From the NCBI RefSeq assembly GCF_004168625.1, contig NZ_SDWW01000020.1:1-64000 (forward strand): 64,000 nt of DNA, given 5' to 3'. The notes beneath the pieces were generated by a model, which saw only the letters and a list, made by a program, of their open reading frames with translations, was not told the DNA's origin and searched no databases. Both the position numbers and the translations under genes were made by a program. Origin of the DNA: Pengzhenrongella frigida. Lineage in GTDB: Bacteria > Actinomycetota > Actinomycetes > Actinomycetales > Cellulomonadaceae. This document shows positions 44,278 to 55,309 of the stretch, piece by piece. Position 1 is the stretch's first letter; each line of letters starts with the position of its first letter.

Positions 44278-45174
44278 CTACCCCTTGACGGCGCCGGCGA
44301 AGGCGCCCTGGACGAAGTAGCGCTGGAACATCAGGTAGACGATCAGCACGGGGACGGCCGACATGATGATGAAGGCGTTGAGCGAGCCGTAATCGGTCGC
44401 GTGCTGGGAGCTGAAGCTCTGGACGGCGAGCGGGATGGTCCAGTTCGACTGGCTCTGCAGCAGCGTCGTGGCCATCGCGTACTCGTTCCAGGTCGCGACG
44501 AAATCGAGGATGAACAGCGCCGCCAGGGCCGGCCGGGCGAGCGGCAGGCAGATCTGCCAGAAGACCCGGAACGTCGAGGCGCCGTCGATCCGGGCCGACT
44601 CGTCGAGCTCGTCCGGGATCGCCTTGAAGAACCCGTAGAGCATGAACACCTGGTACGGGATGCCGAAGGCGAGGTACGGCAGGATCAGGCCGGCCCGGGA
44701 GTCGAGCAGGTCCAGCCGGAGCATGGTGTTGAACAGCGGCCCGAGAGCGACCTGGATCGGCACCATCGAGCCGACCACGAACAGGCCGAGGACCACCTTG
44801 TGGTGCCGAAACCGCAGCCGGGCCAGCGCGAAGGCCGCACCGGAAGCGAGCAGCAGGCCGAGCGGGACCTTGACCAGGGCGATGAGCAGGCTGTTCGCGC
44901 CGGTCTCCCACAGGTTGCCGGTGTCGATCGCGTCGGCGTAGTTCGCCCACAGGAAGGTGGTCGGCAGGTCCCAGGTCGACAGCGCGTTGATGTCGGCCTT
45001 GCTCTTGACCGAGGTGAGGAACATGAAGATGAAGGGCATCGCCCAGGCGAGCGCGGACAGCAGCAAGGCGATCCACAGGCCGATGCCGACCCAGTCACGG
45101 GGCTTGCGGCGGCCCGCCTCCCGACCGAGGTGCGTACGGGCGGCGTGTGCGGTGGTGACGGTCGTGGCGGCCAT
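44278..45174 (-). CDS. Carbohydrate ABC permease (MalG-type)
   Basis: Inner-membrane component of a CUT1-class sugar importer, 298 aa with six predicted membrane helices. The cytoplasmic EAA loop, ESARIDGASTFRVFWQICLP in outline (about residues 190-209), contacts the ATPase. AGGAGG lies just before the ATG, whose first base is shared with the stop of the upstream permease. No ATPase gene is in the operon; a shared MsiK-type ATPase elsewhere is the usual actinobacterial solution (inference). Confidence 0.9.
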   Translation of the reverse strand: MAATTVTTAHAARTHLGREAGRRKPRDWVGIGLWIALLLSALAWAMPFIFMFLTSVKSKADINALSTWDLPTTFLWANYADAIDTGNLWETGANSLLIALVKVPLGLLLASGAAFALARLRFRHHKVVLGLFVVGSMVPIQVALGPLFNTMLRLDLLDSRAGLILPYLAFGIPYQVFMLYGFFKAIPDELDESARIDGASTFRVFWQICLPLARPALAALFILDFVATWNEYAMATTLLQSQSNWTIPLAVQSFSSQHATDYGSLNAFIIMSAVPVLIVYLMFQRYFVQGAFAGAVKG

Positions 45175-46148
45175 CAGTCCTCCTCTCCCTTCAGGGCCCA
45201 GATCAGATACGGAACGACCAGGCACAGGGAGATGACGAGCAGCACGGTGGCCACCGCGCCGCCCTGGCCGAAGTTGTGGTTGGAGAACGACTGCGAGTAC
45301 GACCACAGCGCCAGGACCTGGGTGGACTGGGCCGGGCCACCCCCGGTCATGCCGACGACCAGGTCGAAGACCTTGAGCGAGTTGATGATCGTGAGGATCA
45401 GGACCACCACGAACGTCGGGCGCAGGGCCGGGACGGTGACGTGGCGGAAAATCTGCGGGCCGCGGGCACCGTCGAGCTTGGCCGCCTCCACGAGCTCGGG
45501 CGGGACCTGCTGCAGGCCGGCGAGGAAGAGCACCATGTTGAAGCCGACGCCCTGCCACACGGCTGCGACGAAGATGGAGTACAGGGCGATCTTGGGGTTG
45601 CCGAGCCACTGCTGGGTCCAGGAGTCGAGCCCGATGCCTTCCAGCACCTGGTTCACGGCGCCGAGGGTGGGGTTGTAGATCCAGCGCCACATCGCCGCGA
45701 CGGTGATGGAGGCGAACACGGCCGGGATGTAGAACACCGAGCGGAACAGGTTGCGCCCGATCATCTTGCGGTTGAGCGCGAGCGCGAGCAGCAGGCTCAA
45801 CGTCATCGGGATGAGGACTGCCAGGGCCACCCAGATCACCGAGTTCTGGAACGCCTTCCAGAAGACCGGGTCCGCACCGGTGAACAGGCGGACGTAGTTC
45901 TCGAGCCCGACCCAGGTCGGCTCCTGGGTGCGGAACCCGGACCACTCGTAGAACGAGATCCGGACCGAGTCGAGCATGGGGTAGAGCAGGAAGTACCCGT
46001 AGAGCAGGGCGGTCGGCACCAGGTACGGCAGCGCCGCGATGAACGTGTTCCGGTGGGCCCCGCGCTGGCGGCGCCCCGGCTTGGTCTGGCGCGCCAGGGC
46101 CCGGCGAGGGCTGCCTTCGGGCGCTTCCTTGTGCTCGATGACCGACAT
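45174..46148 (-). CDS. Carbohydrate ABC permease (MalF-type)
   Basis: Partner membrane subunit of the same CUT1 importer, 324 aa. The first helix begins AALPYLVPTALLYGYF (about residue 36). The EAA loop is EAAKLDGARGPQIFRHVTVP in outline (about 222-241). GAAGGAC lies before the ATG. It follows the binding-protein gene after an 83-nt gap that contains a very stable hairpin. Confidence 0.9.
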   Translation of the reverse strand: MSVIEHKEAPEGSPRRALARQTKPGRRQRGAHRNTFIAALPYLVPTALLYGYFLLYPMLDSVRISFYEWSGFRTQEPTWVGLENYVRLFTGADPVFWKAFQNSVIWVALAVLIPMTLSLLLALALNRKMIGRNLFRSVFYIPAVFASITVAAMWRWIYNPTLGAVNQVLEGIGLDSWTQQWLGNPKIALYSIFVAAVWQGVGFNMVLFLAGLQQVPPELVEAAKLDGARGPQIFRHVTVPALRPTFVVVLILTIINSLKVFDLVVGMTGGGPAQSTQVLALWSYSQSFSNHNFGQGGAVATVLLVISLCLVVPYLIWALKGEED

Positions 46149-46171
46149 GTGCGTCCTTCGGGGAGGTTGGT

Positions 46172-46214
46172 CGAGGGTGCGGGGACCGTCGGGGGAACGC
46201 CCCCCGCACCCTCG
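46172..46214 (-). terminator. Intercistronic hairpin after sugar-binding protein gene
   Basis: CGAGGGTGCGGGG pairs with CCCCGCACCCTCG (13 perfect bp, 17-nt loop) 18 nt beyond the binding-protein stop and before the permease start. No U-tract. Probably protects the 3' end of the binding-protein message and limits read-through. Confidence 0.7.
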
Positions 46215-46231
46215 CGTCGATGCGTCAGACG

Positions 46232-47503
46232 TCAGTTCGCGTCGACGAACTTCTGGAACTCGGCGCCGGCGTCCGCGGGGGCGATGTCGCCGGTGAGGAC
46301 CGAGTTCTGGATGCGCCAGTACTCCGTCGTCTGGTCGAGCGAGAGGTTCTGGTCGTTGTTCACGTACAGACCCGTCGCCGCGTTGAAGATGTCCGGCCAC
46401 AGCCCGTGCAGGGCGTTGTCCGTGGACGGGTCGACCTCGTTGTTGACCGACATCGCGGCCCAGGCCCCGACGACCTTCTCCTGCGACGCCGTGGCGGTGC
46501 CGAAGTCGAGGAACTTCGCGGCTTCGTCGGCGTGCGTGGTGGTGGCGTTGACGTAGAAGCCCTCACCGAAGCCGTAGAGCCGGCCGGTGTCGGTCGGGAA
46601 TGTGAAGATGCCGACCTCGTCGGGGTTCATGCCGTTCTCGGCGACGTTCGAGTCGAACCAGGTGCCCTCGAACGCCATGGCGGCCTCACCCGTGTAGAAC
46701 AGCTGGCTGGAGTCGTCGTTGTTGATACCCATGAAGCCCTCGTTGAGGTACGTGTCGCCCCAGGTCTTGAGTTCCGTGAACGCCTCGGTGACGCACTCCT
46801 CGGTGTCCCACCCCGCCTGGGTGGTGTTGAGCGTGTCGGCCAGGTCCGCGCCGCACTTGGTCTCGATCAGCGCGTCGAGCAGGCGCATGACGTGCCAGTT
46901 GACCGTCCCGCCGAACTGGATCGGCGTGATGCCGGCCGCGACCAGCTTGTCGGCGGCGGCGACGAGGTCCTCGTAGGTGGCCGGGGTCTCACTGATCCCC
47001 GCCTGCTCGAACAGCGTCTTGTTGTAGTAGATCGCCTCGCCTTGCATGGTCCACGGGATGCCGTCGAAGCCGCCGTACTGCGTGATGCCCGCCAGGGCGG
47101 CGTCGCTGAACCGGTCCTCCCACTTGTACTGGTCGTAGTACTCGGTCAGGTCCAGGCTCATCCCGTTCTCGACGAGCTCGCCGCCCAGCCCGGGGCCCTC
47201 CCAGTACCAGTAGATGTCCGGACCGGAGTCCGTGCCGGCGACCTGACGCAGCGCGTCCTTGTGGGAGTCGACCGCCCGCTCCTCGAGCGTGACCGTGATG
47301 CCGGGGTTCGCAGCCTCGAAGTCGGCGATGACGGTGTCGATCGCTTCCTTCTGGGTCGGTTCCTGGGTCGCCATCCAGACCTTGAGGTCGACGTCGCCGC
47401 CACCCGCGCCGTCCGAGTCGTCGCCACTGCTGCTGCAACCGGCGAGCGCCATGAGCGCCGCTGCCGCGGTTGCCGCGAGCGCCGTTGATCGTGTGTAACG
47501 CAT
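46232..47503 (-). CDS. Sugar-binding lipoprotein (family 1, CUT1 importer)
   Basis: Extracellular solute-binding protein, 423 aa. The signal peptide ends in a lipobox, ALAGC, with the lipidated Cys at 23, followed by a Ser/Gly/Asp linker. MalE-type segments include KVWMATQEP, VIADFEAANPGITV, GIPWTMQGEAIYYNKTLFEQAG and AMAFEGTWF. GGAGG lies 5 nt before ATG 47503; an ATG five codons earlier would place that site inside the gene. The ligand is unknown; an oligosaccharide or glycoside is usual for this class. Confidence 0.9.
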   Translation of the reverse strand: MRYTRSTALAATAAAALMALAGCSSSGDDSDGAGGGDVDLKVWMATQEPTQKEAIDTVIADFEAANPGITVTLEERAVDSHKDALRQVAGTDSGPDIYWYWEGPGLGGELVENGMSLDLTEYYDQYKWEDRFSDAALAGITQYGGFDGIPWTMQGEAIYYNKTLFEQAGISETPATYEDLVAAADKLVAAGITPIQFGGTVNWHVMRLLDALIETKCGADLADTLNTTQAGWDTEECVTEAFTELKTWGDTYLNEGFMGINNDDSSQLFYTGEAAMAFEGTWFDSNVAENGMNPDEVGIFTFPTDTGRLYGFGEGFYVNATTTHADEAAKFLDFGTATASQEKVVGAWAAMSVNNEVDPSTDNALHGLWPDIFNAATGLYVNNDQNLSLDQTTEYWRIQNSVLTGDIAPADAGAEFQKFVDAN

Positions 47504-47554
47504 CCTTGCCTCCATCATCTCGGTACGTGCGGGTCCTGCTGGTGGGAACTACCG

Positions 47555-47584
47555 GGTCGTGCGGTGGTGCGCTCCGAGGCGGTG
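47555..47584 (-). repeat. Dispersed sequence block shared with 54159-54185
   Basis: GGTCGTGCGGTG followed by GCGCTCCGAGG lies upstream of the family 1 binding-protein gene. The same two blocks (with a 2-bp difference in spacing) lie upstream of the RbsB-type binding-protein gene near 54159. Function unknown. Confidence 0.6.
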
Positions 47585-47617
47585 TTGACCGCCGGGGAAG
47601 TCAGGGGCCCGGCGGCG

Positions 47618-48625
47618 TCAGCGCTCGGTGCGCCAGTCGGCGAAGGCCTGGAGCTTGCCGAACATGTCCTCGAACATCAGGCGGGTGTCGACCCGGGTGT
47701 AGACGCGGATCGGTCGCCCGTCCGGCCGCGGGGTCGCCGCGCCGGTGTCGTCCAGCAGGGGCGCCGGCAGCACGACGTGGTCGCTCGAGGACGAGTCCGG
47801 CTGGAAGTACGACTGCAGGGCCGTGAGCAGGACCAGCGGCGAGTCGCCGAGCGCGTAGGTCTCCGCGCGCAAGGCGCCCGTGGCCCACACGTGGCGGTCG
47901 ACCACGGAGATCGAGTCGTAGAGGAAGCGGCCGAGCGGGCCACGGCCAGCCACGCGCAGGCGCAGCTCGATGTCCGAGACCAGGCACTGCCGGTAGATGT
48001 TCCGCGGGACCTGCCACAGGTCCAGCGGCGAGTCGTTGAACAGCACCTGACCGGCGACGACGTCGATAGCGAGGTTGTACTCGGGGTTCGTGATGCCCGG
48101 CGGCTCCGCGGCGAGCTGGGGGTACTCCGGGCCGCCGATCCACACGACAGTGAGGCGCTCGGCGATGCGCGGCTCGAGCAGCCACGCGCTGGCCAGGTCG
48201 GTCAGGCCGCCGCCGCACACGACGAACAGCGGGGTGTCGGTGTCGTCGCGCATCGCCTCGGCGATGATGGCCCGCGCCGCCGGGGTGTCGTGCGCGGTGG
48301 TCCGGTCCTTCAGCGCGACGTCGGCCCCCTGGAAGATGCGGTCCTCGGCGTCCAGCCCCATCACGGCGAACAGCTCGCGGAGCCGCTGGCAGGCGTTGGC
48401 TGCGGTGTCCGGGCCGCTGTCGAACGGGTCGTCGGGCCGCAGGTGCGAGCCGATGATGGCGCGGATGTCGACCGACGGCGAGAGCACGTGGTGGACCACC
48501 TGGTACAGGTCGTCCGGGTCCCCGGAGAAGTCGTTGTCGATGATCACGCGGCTTCGCGGAGCGGGATGGCCCCCGTCGCCGAAGAGCCACGGAGTCTCGC
48601 CCAGGGCCCAGGTCGCTTGCGTCAT
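47618..48625 (-). CDS. Nucleoside hydrolase-like protein
   Basis: Member of the inosine/uridine-preferring nucleoside hydrolase family, 335 aa. The calcium-binding aspartate cluster appears as IDNDFSGDPDDLYQ (about residues 28-41), followed by a VVCGGGLTDLASAWL segment (about 150) and NPEYNLAIDVVAGQVL (about 195). These enzymes cleave N-glycosidic bonds to release ribose or related sugars. GGAGAAG precedes ATG 48625. First gene of the operon with the CUT1 importer, so the real substrate may be an N- or O-glycoside taken up by it. It is divergent from a LacI regulator. Confidence 0.8.
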   Translation of the reverse strand: MTQATWALGETPWLFGDGGHPAPRSRVIIDNDFSGDPDDLYQVVHHVLSPSVDIRAIIGSHLRPDDPFDSGPDTAANACQRLRELFAVMGLDAEDRIFQGADVALKDRTTAHDTPAARAIIAEAMRDDTDTPLFVVCGGGLTDLASAWLLEPRIAERLTVVWIGGPEYPQLAAEPPGITNPEYNLAIDVVAGQVLFNDSPLDLWQVPRNIYRQCLVSDIELRLRVAGRGPLGRFLYDSISVVDRHVWATGALRAETYALGDSPLVLLTALQSYFQPDSSSSDHVVLPAPLLDDTGAATPRPDGRPIRVYTRVDTRLMFEDMFGKLQAFADWRTER

Positions 48626-48734
48626 TGCGGTCTTCTCCATCGAAGTCGGACGTGGTCGGCGTCCGTGCACCTGAGCACCGGACGGCGGACGTGATCGTGC
48701 ACTGCATACCTATTCGTTGCCGAATGAGAACTAG

Positions 48735-48746
48735 GTTATCGATAAC
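48735..48746. promoter_or_regulatory. LacI-family operator in divergent region
   Basis: GTTATCGATAAC is a perfect 12-bp palindrome between the nucleoside hydrolase operon (starts 48625, minus) and the LacI gene (starts 48867, plus). A small ATTCG-TTGC-CGAAT repeat lies beside it at 48712-48725. Confidence 0.7.
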
Positions 48747-48866
48747 TTGTTGGTGTGGCAAGACCCCAGCGACACCAGTTCGTCAGTAGAGTTCAGCCAG
48801 GTCGACGCACCGTCGTTGCGCGTCGACGCCGCCCGTACCCACCCTCACCTCCCGAAGGCTGCCGAC

Positions 48867-49910
48867 GTGTCGAGCCCCCCAGGACGCCGTGCACGAGCGC
48901 GGCCGAGCATGTCCGACGTCGGCCGCCTCGCCGACGTCTCGGCCCAGACCGTCTCGAGGTTCTTCACGGGGTCCGGCTACGTCAGGGCCGACACCCGGCT
49001 GCGGATCGAGGCGGCGATCGCCGAGCTCGACTTCCGGCCGAACCACACCGCCCGCAACCTGCGGACCAACCGCACCCAGACCGTGGGCGTCCTCGCCATG
49101 GGGCAGTCGAACCACGGACTCTGGTCGATCCTGGACGGGCTGAGCCGGTCGGCCCGGCTCGCCGACTACTCGCTGCTGATCGCCCAGCTCGACATCGACA
49201 TCGAGGCCCCGAACGCCTTCGAGGTGGTCCGCCACACCCTCGACGGGTTCCAGTCCTCGCACGTGGACGGCATCATCGTCTCGACCCCGTTCCATGGCAC
49301 CGAGCAGCTTCTCGACCACATCTGGGACACGATCCCGGTGGTGAGCGTCTCCGGTCGACCCTGGTCGAGCGCGGACTCGGCGACCGCCGACTCGTACGCC
49401 GCCGGCCTGCTGGCAACGCAGCACCTGACCGGGCTCGGGCATCGCCGGATCCTGCACCTGGCCGGTCCGGAGACCCGGATCGAAGCCCTCGATCGGGACC
49501 GCGGCTACCGCGACGGCCTCGCCCAGGCGGGGCTCGAGGCGCTCCCGCTGGTGCGCGGCGACTGGACGGCCGCGTCCGGGCACGCCGCGGGGCAAGCGGT
49601 CGACCCGGCCGACTTCACGGCCGTGTTCGCCGGCAACGACCAGATGGCACTGGGGTTCATGAGCGCCCTGCGGGACCGACGCCTGCACGCTCCACAGGAC
49701 TACTCGATCATCGGCATCGACGACATGCCCGATGCCAAGTACTTCGCGCCGCCGCTGTCCTCGGTCTTCCTCGATTTCACCAGCCTGGGGGCGACGGCGT
49801 TCGCGATGATCCATGAGCGCATCCGCACCGGCGAGCGGCTAGAGCGGCGCGTGATCGCTCCCGTGCTCGTCGCCCGGGAGTCGACGGCGGCCCGCCAGCC
49901 GGTCGCGTAG
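48867..49910 (+). CDS. LacI-family regulator of neighbouring sugar operon(s)
   Basis: LacI-family repressor, 347 aa. The helix-turn-helix is MSDVGRLADVSAQTVSRFF (about residues 15-33), preceded by a basic tail. The sugar-binding core has LLIAQLDIDIEAPN, GLGHRRILHLAGPETRIEALDRD, VFAGNDQMALGFM and IIGIDDMPDAKYFAPPLSS. GTG at 48867 with GAAGG 8 nt upstream is chosen; a later ATG at 48909 would truncate the first helix. The palindrome GTTATCGATAAC in the divergent region is its likely operator, and a related site lies upstream of the isomerase-transketolase genes. The inducer is unknown. Confidence 0.85.
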   Translation: MSSPPGRRARARPSMSDVGRLADVSAQTVSRFFTGSGYVRADTRLRIEAAIAELDFRPNHTARNLRTNRTQTVGVLAMGQSNHGLWSILDGLSRSARLADYSLLIAQLDIDIEAPNAFEVVRHTLDGFQSSHVDGIIVSTPFHGTEQLLDHIWDTIPVVSVSGRPWSSADSATADSYAAGLLATQHLTGLGHRRILHLAGPETRIEALDRDRGYRDGLAQAGLEALPLVRGDWTAASGHAAGQAVDPADFTAVFAGNDQMALGFMSALRDRRLHAPQDYSIIGIDDMPDAKYFAPPLSSVFLDFTSLGATAFAMIHERIRTGERLERRVIAPVLVARESTAARQPVA

Positions 49911-49929
49911 GCGGCGCCGCCCACCGCGC

Positions 49930-49958
49930 GGTGCACCGGAGCAGGGCTCCGGTGCACC
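49930..49958. terminator. Bidirectional terminator
   Basis: GGTGCACCGGAG-CAGGG-CTCCGGTGCACC, a perfect 12-bp stem with 5-nt loop, is centred between the convergent stops of the LacI gene (49910) and the transketolase C-half (49966). Confidence 0.75.
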
Positions 49959-49965
49959 GGCGAGG

Positions 49966-50934
49966 TCAGCGGTCCAGCACGTCCCGGACGGCGGCGTCGA
50001 TCCCGGCCGCCGAGATCCCGAAGTGGTCGAACAGCCACGAGGTCGATCCGGTGGGCGCGAACGCGTCGGGCACGCCCACGAACCGCATCGGCACCGGGTG
50101 GTGGCGCACGACGGTCTCGGCGACGGCTCCCCCGAGGCCGCCGCTAGTCAGCGCCTCCTCGACGGTGACGATGGCGCCGGTCTCCCGCGCAGCGGCCACG
50201 ATGGCGTCGGTGTCGATCGGCTTGATCGTCGGCATCGACAGCACGCGGGCCGAGATGCCGGCCAGCGCCAGGTCGTCCGCGGCGTCGAGCGCACGCGACA
50301 CGACCGTGCCGGTCGCGATGATCGTGACATCGGTGCCCTCGCGCAGCGTGACGGCGCGGCCGGGGACGAACTCGTATCCGGCCGGGTTGACGTCGGGCAC
50401 GCCCATGCGGCTGACCCGCACGAACACCGGGCCGGTGTGCTCGGCCGCCCAGCGCAGGGCCTGCGCGGTCTCGACCGGATCGGCCGGGACGATCACCGTG
50501 AGGTTCGGGATGACGCGCAGCCACGCGAGGTCCTCGATCGAGTGGTGCGTGGCACCGAGCTCGCCATACGCCATGCCCGGGCTCATGCCGCAGAGCTTGA
50601 TGTTGTTGTTCGAGTAGGCCGCGTCGACCTTGATCTGCTCGAGCGCACGCGCCGTCAGGAAGCACGACGCCGCCGAGACGAACGGGATCTTGCCGCCGTT
50701 CGCAAGCCCCGCCCCGACGCCCACCATGTCCTGCTCGGCGATGCCGACGTTGATCAGGCGGTCCGGGAACTGCTTGCCGAACTCACCGAGCTTGCTGGAG
50801 CCGGTGGAGTCGTTGACGACGACGACGACGCGCGGGTCCGCGGCGGCGAGCTCGATCAGCGTCGCCGCGTAGGCGTCCCGGCAGTCGTGCAGGGCCCGCT
50901 CGGCGCGGGGCGCGGACGCGGTGAGGGCGGTCAT
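49966..50934 (-). CDS. Transketolase C-terminal half (split transketolase)
   Basis: A 322-aa subunit holding the pyrimidine-binding and C-terminal domains of a split transketolase. GIAEQDMVGVGAGLA (about residue 67) contains the glutamate that activates thiamine diphosphate; VRVSRMGVPDVNPAGYEF and TSWLFDHFGISAAGI lie in the C-terminal domain. Its ATG overlaps the stop of the N-terminal half (ATGA). In an operon with a sugar isomerase and near an FGGY kinase and importer, it is a candidate apulose-4-phosphate transketolase subunit (AptB-like): apulose 4-phosphate plus glyceraldehyde 3-phosphate would give xylulose 5-phosphate and dihydroxyacetone phosphate. A general split transketolase is the alternative. 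Confidence 0.85.
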   Translation of the reverse strand: MTALTASAPRAERALHDCRDAYAATLIELAAADPRVVVVVNDSTGSSKLGEFGKQFPDRLINVGIAEQDMVGVGAGLANGGKIPFVSAASCFLTARALEQIKVDAAYSNNNIKLCGMSPGMAYGELGATHHSIEDLAWLRVIPNLTVIVPADPVETAQALRWAAEHTGPVFVRVSRMGVPDVNPAGYEFVPGRAVTLREGTDVTIIATGTVVSRALDAADDLALAGISARVLSMPTIKPIDTDAIVAAARETGAIVTVEEALTSGGLGGAVAETVVRHHPVPMRFVGVPDAFAPTGSTSWLFDHFGISAAGIDAAVRDVLDR

Positions 50935-51863
50935 GAGGTCTCCAGCTCGGCGAGGGCGAGGGCGACCTGCTCGGCGGACGGCACCTTGTGGTGCCACGCG
51001 ACGTTGTCGCGCATGAACGAGATCGGGTAGCCCTTGAACGTGTGGGCGATGACGAAGGTCGGCTTGCCCGAGGCGGCCGGGACCGCGGCGAACACGTCGA
51101 GAAGGGCGCCGTGGTCGTGGCCGTCGACCTCGACGACCTCCCAGCCGAACGCCCGCAGCTTGTCGGCGAGCGGCTCGAGGTCGTTGGTGTCGACCACCCG
51201 GGCCCCCTGCTGCAGGCGGTTGCGGTCCACGACGGCGGTGAGGTTTGCCAGGCCGTACTGCGACGCCGTCATCATGGCCTCCCAGTTCGAGCCCTCCTGC
51301 AGCTCGCCGTCGCCGAGCAGCACGAACGTGCGCCGCGGCGAGCCGTCGAGCTTCGCCGCGATGGCGGTCCCGACGGCGATCGGCAGGCCGTGCCCGAGCG
51401 GACCGGTGTTGGCCTCGACGGCGGCGATCTTCTTGCGGTCGGGGTGGCCGTTGAGCATGGACATCGGCTGCATGAAGGTGGCCAGCTGGTCCGGCGGGAT
51501 GAAGCCCGCGGCGGCCAGGGTCGTGTACAGCGCGCCGGCCGCGTGCCCCTTGGACAGGATGAGGCGGTCCCGCTCGGGGTCGGCGACCTGGTCCGGGGAG
51601 ACCTTCATGACGTGCAGGTACAGCGTGGCGAGCACGTCGGTGATCGAGAACTCGCCACCGATGTGGCCCAGGCCAGCAGCGTGCACCATCTGGATGTCGC
51701 TGCGGCGGATGAGGCGGGCGCCCTCGCGCAGGTGCGCGATCACGGCGTCGCGGCCGGCGTCGGCCCCGATCCGCCCGACGGGCAGCCCGCCGCCCGTCGC
51801 CGGCACGAGGCCGGCGACGGGGGCGGACGCGGAGACGGTGACCGGCGCGGGTGCGGTGGTCAT
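50931..51863 (-). CDS. Transketolase N-terminal half (split transketolase)
   Basis: A 310-aa subunit with the thiamine-diphosphate-binding domain. [20 protein letters not shown] in outline (about residue 64) and [15 protein letters not shown] (about 163), continuing to VVDRN, give the GDG...N diphosphate/metal motif; [10 protein letters not shown] is also typical. It is coupled to the isomerase upstream and the C-half downstream by ATGA overlaps on both sides, so the three proteins are made together. Proposed partner in an apulose-4-phosphate transketolase (AptA-like); the specificity is inferred from context only. Confidence 0.87.
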   Translation of the reverse strand: MTTAPAPVTVSASAPVAGLVPATGGGLPVGRIGADAGRDAVIAHLREGARLIRRSDIQMVHAAGLGHIGGEFSITDVLATLYLHVMKVSPDQVADPERDRLILSKGHAAGALYTTLAAAGFIPPDQLATFMQPMSMLNGHPDRKKIAAVEANTGPLGHGLPIAVGTAIAAKLDGSPRRTFVLLGDGELQEGSNWEAMMTASQYGLANLTAVVDRNRLQQGARVVDTNDLEPLADKLRAFGWEVVEVDGHDHGALLDVFAAVPAASGKPTFVIAHTFKGYPISFMRDNVAWHHKVPSAEQVALALAELETS

Positions 51864-52858
51864 TTGTCCGTCGCCATGCAGCTGAGCAGCGCGTCCTGGA
51901 CGAGCCGCTGGGCGGCCATCGCGTCCTGACGCTCCTGCGCCTCCTGGAGCGCCGGGATGTCCAGCACGTCGAGCGCCTTGTGCAGCGCCTTGAGGAACCG
52001 GATCGAGGTGCGTGCGGCGTCGACGGCGTCCTCGCGGAACGGGAACTGGTCGAGCTGCCACACGCCGTTCCAGCCGTTGATCTTGAGCGTGTAGAAGAAC
52101 TCGAAGATCTCGGTGAGGTGCACGGTGCCCACCACGAGGTCGTCGTCCCAGCCGCGCAGGTTGTCGTTGACATCCATGCCGTACAACATGCCGTGGTCGA
52201 TGAGCAGCTGGGCGGCGTCGGCCGGGGACTCCCCGCCGTACAGCGAGTGACCGAAGTCGAGCAGCACGCCGACGTTGTCCAGACCGATCTGCTGGATGCC
52301 GATGATCGAGCGCGCGGCGGAGTCCCAGGTCATCTTGACGCGGGGCTCGCGCGGCTTGTACTCGATGGCGAACTTCAGGTCGGGGTGTCCCCCGGCGAGC
52401 TCGCGCATGCCGTCCACGGCCAGCTTCCACAGGTCGTGGTGGTTGACCTGGAACGGGTAGTCCCAGCCGTCCTGGCCGGGCCAGATCTTCACGTAGTCGG
52501 CACCCAGCTCGCGCACGACGCCGGCCGACTCGTGCATGAGGTCGATCGCGGCGATGCGCTCCTTGACGTCCGGGTTCGTGAACGCGCCCTTGCGCCACTG
52601 CCGCGTGTAGATCTCCGGCGTGATGCCGATCGCGGTCAGGTTCGTCGCCTTGAGGGCGTCTTTGACCTCGCTCAGGCCGACCCCCGGGGTGAAGGGGTAG
52701 TTGAGGTCGACGACCGAGAGGTCACCGACCGACCCGGCCAGCTCGATCGTGTCGATCGTGCTCAGCGGTGCACCGTAGCCGTCGGTGGCGTACCGGTCCA
52801 CATAGCTCGCGAAGTGCCACAGCCCGGCTCCGAAGCGCGGTTCGTTGCTGTTCGACAT
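51860..52858 (-). CDS. Sugar isomerase/epimerase, xylose-isomerase-like TIM barrel
   Basis: A 332-aa TIM-barrel protein of the sugar isomerase/epimerase class. Metal-ligand-type residues are seen in [14 protein letters not shown] (about 163, Glu), [14 protein letters not shown] (about 198, Asp/His) and [15 protein letters not shown] (about 228). The N-terminal [21 protein letters not shown] is distinctive. GGAG lies upstream of the ATG. It heads the three-gene unit with the split transketolase. In the D-apiose transketolase pathway an isomerase of this class (ApsI) converts D-apiose to D-apulose; that is the favoured role, inferred from context. Another ketose/aldose pair is possible. Confidence 0.8.
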   Translation of the reverse strand: MSNSNEPRFGAGLWHFASYVDRYATDGYGAPLSTIDTIELAGSVGDLSVVDLNYPFTPGVGLSEVKDALKATNLTAIGITPEIYTRQWRKGAFTNPDVKERIAAIDLMHESAGVVRELGADYVKIWPGQDGWDYPFQVNHHDLWKLAVDGMRELAGGHPDLKFAIEYKPREPRVKMTWDSAARSIIGIQQIGLDNVGVLLDFGHSLYGGESPADAAQLLIDHGMLYGMDVNDNLRGWDDDLVVGTVHLTEIFEFFYTLKINGWNGVWQLDQFPFREDAVDAARTSIRFLKALHKALDVLDIPALQEAQERQDAMAAQRLVQDALLSCMATDK

Positions 52859-52886
52859 ATTCAGTCAACTCCGATCGTAGATTCAC

Positions 52887-52898
52887 TTAAACGATAAC
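52887..52898. promoter_or_regulatory. LacI-type operator candidate upstream of isomerase gene
   Basis: TTAAACGATAAC shares its right half (CGATAAC) with the palindrome GTTATCGATAAC at 48735. It lies 29 bp before the isomerase start. It could place the isomerase-transketolase genes under the LacI protein encoded at 48867. Confidence 0.4.
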
Positions 52899-52937
52899 AG
52901 ACGGCCCGGCAGTTGGATAGGGGGTGGTTGGCTCGGT

Positions 52938-52985
52938 GCCCGGAGACCGGGCTGGCGCACTCTCCGGCGGGGCACCCCGCCCGGA
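52938..52985 (-). terminator. Tandem GC hairpins after binding-protein gene
   Basis: Two stems lie in the gap beyond the RbsB-type binding-protein stop: GCCCGG-AGA-CCGGGC (52938-52952), and a 7-bp GGCGGGG/CCCCGCC stem extended by three pairs past a one-base bulge (52963-52985). They separate the importer genes from the isomerase-transketolase unit. No U-tract. Confidence 0.55.
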
Positions 52986-53072
52986 CCCTGTGCCAGCGGT
53001 CCGGGCGGAGGCCCGACGACGAGTCGCTCCGAGCTCCACTTCGTGCTCTGTGCTGAGTACCTCTGGGCGCTG

Positions 53073-55305
<2,233 letters not shown>

Positions 55306-55309
<4 letters not shown>

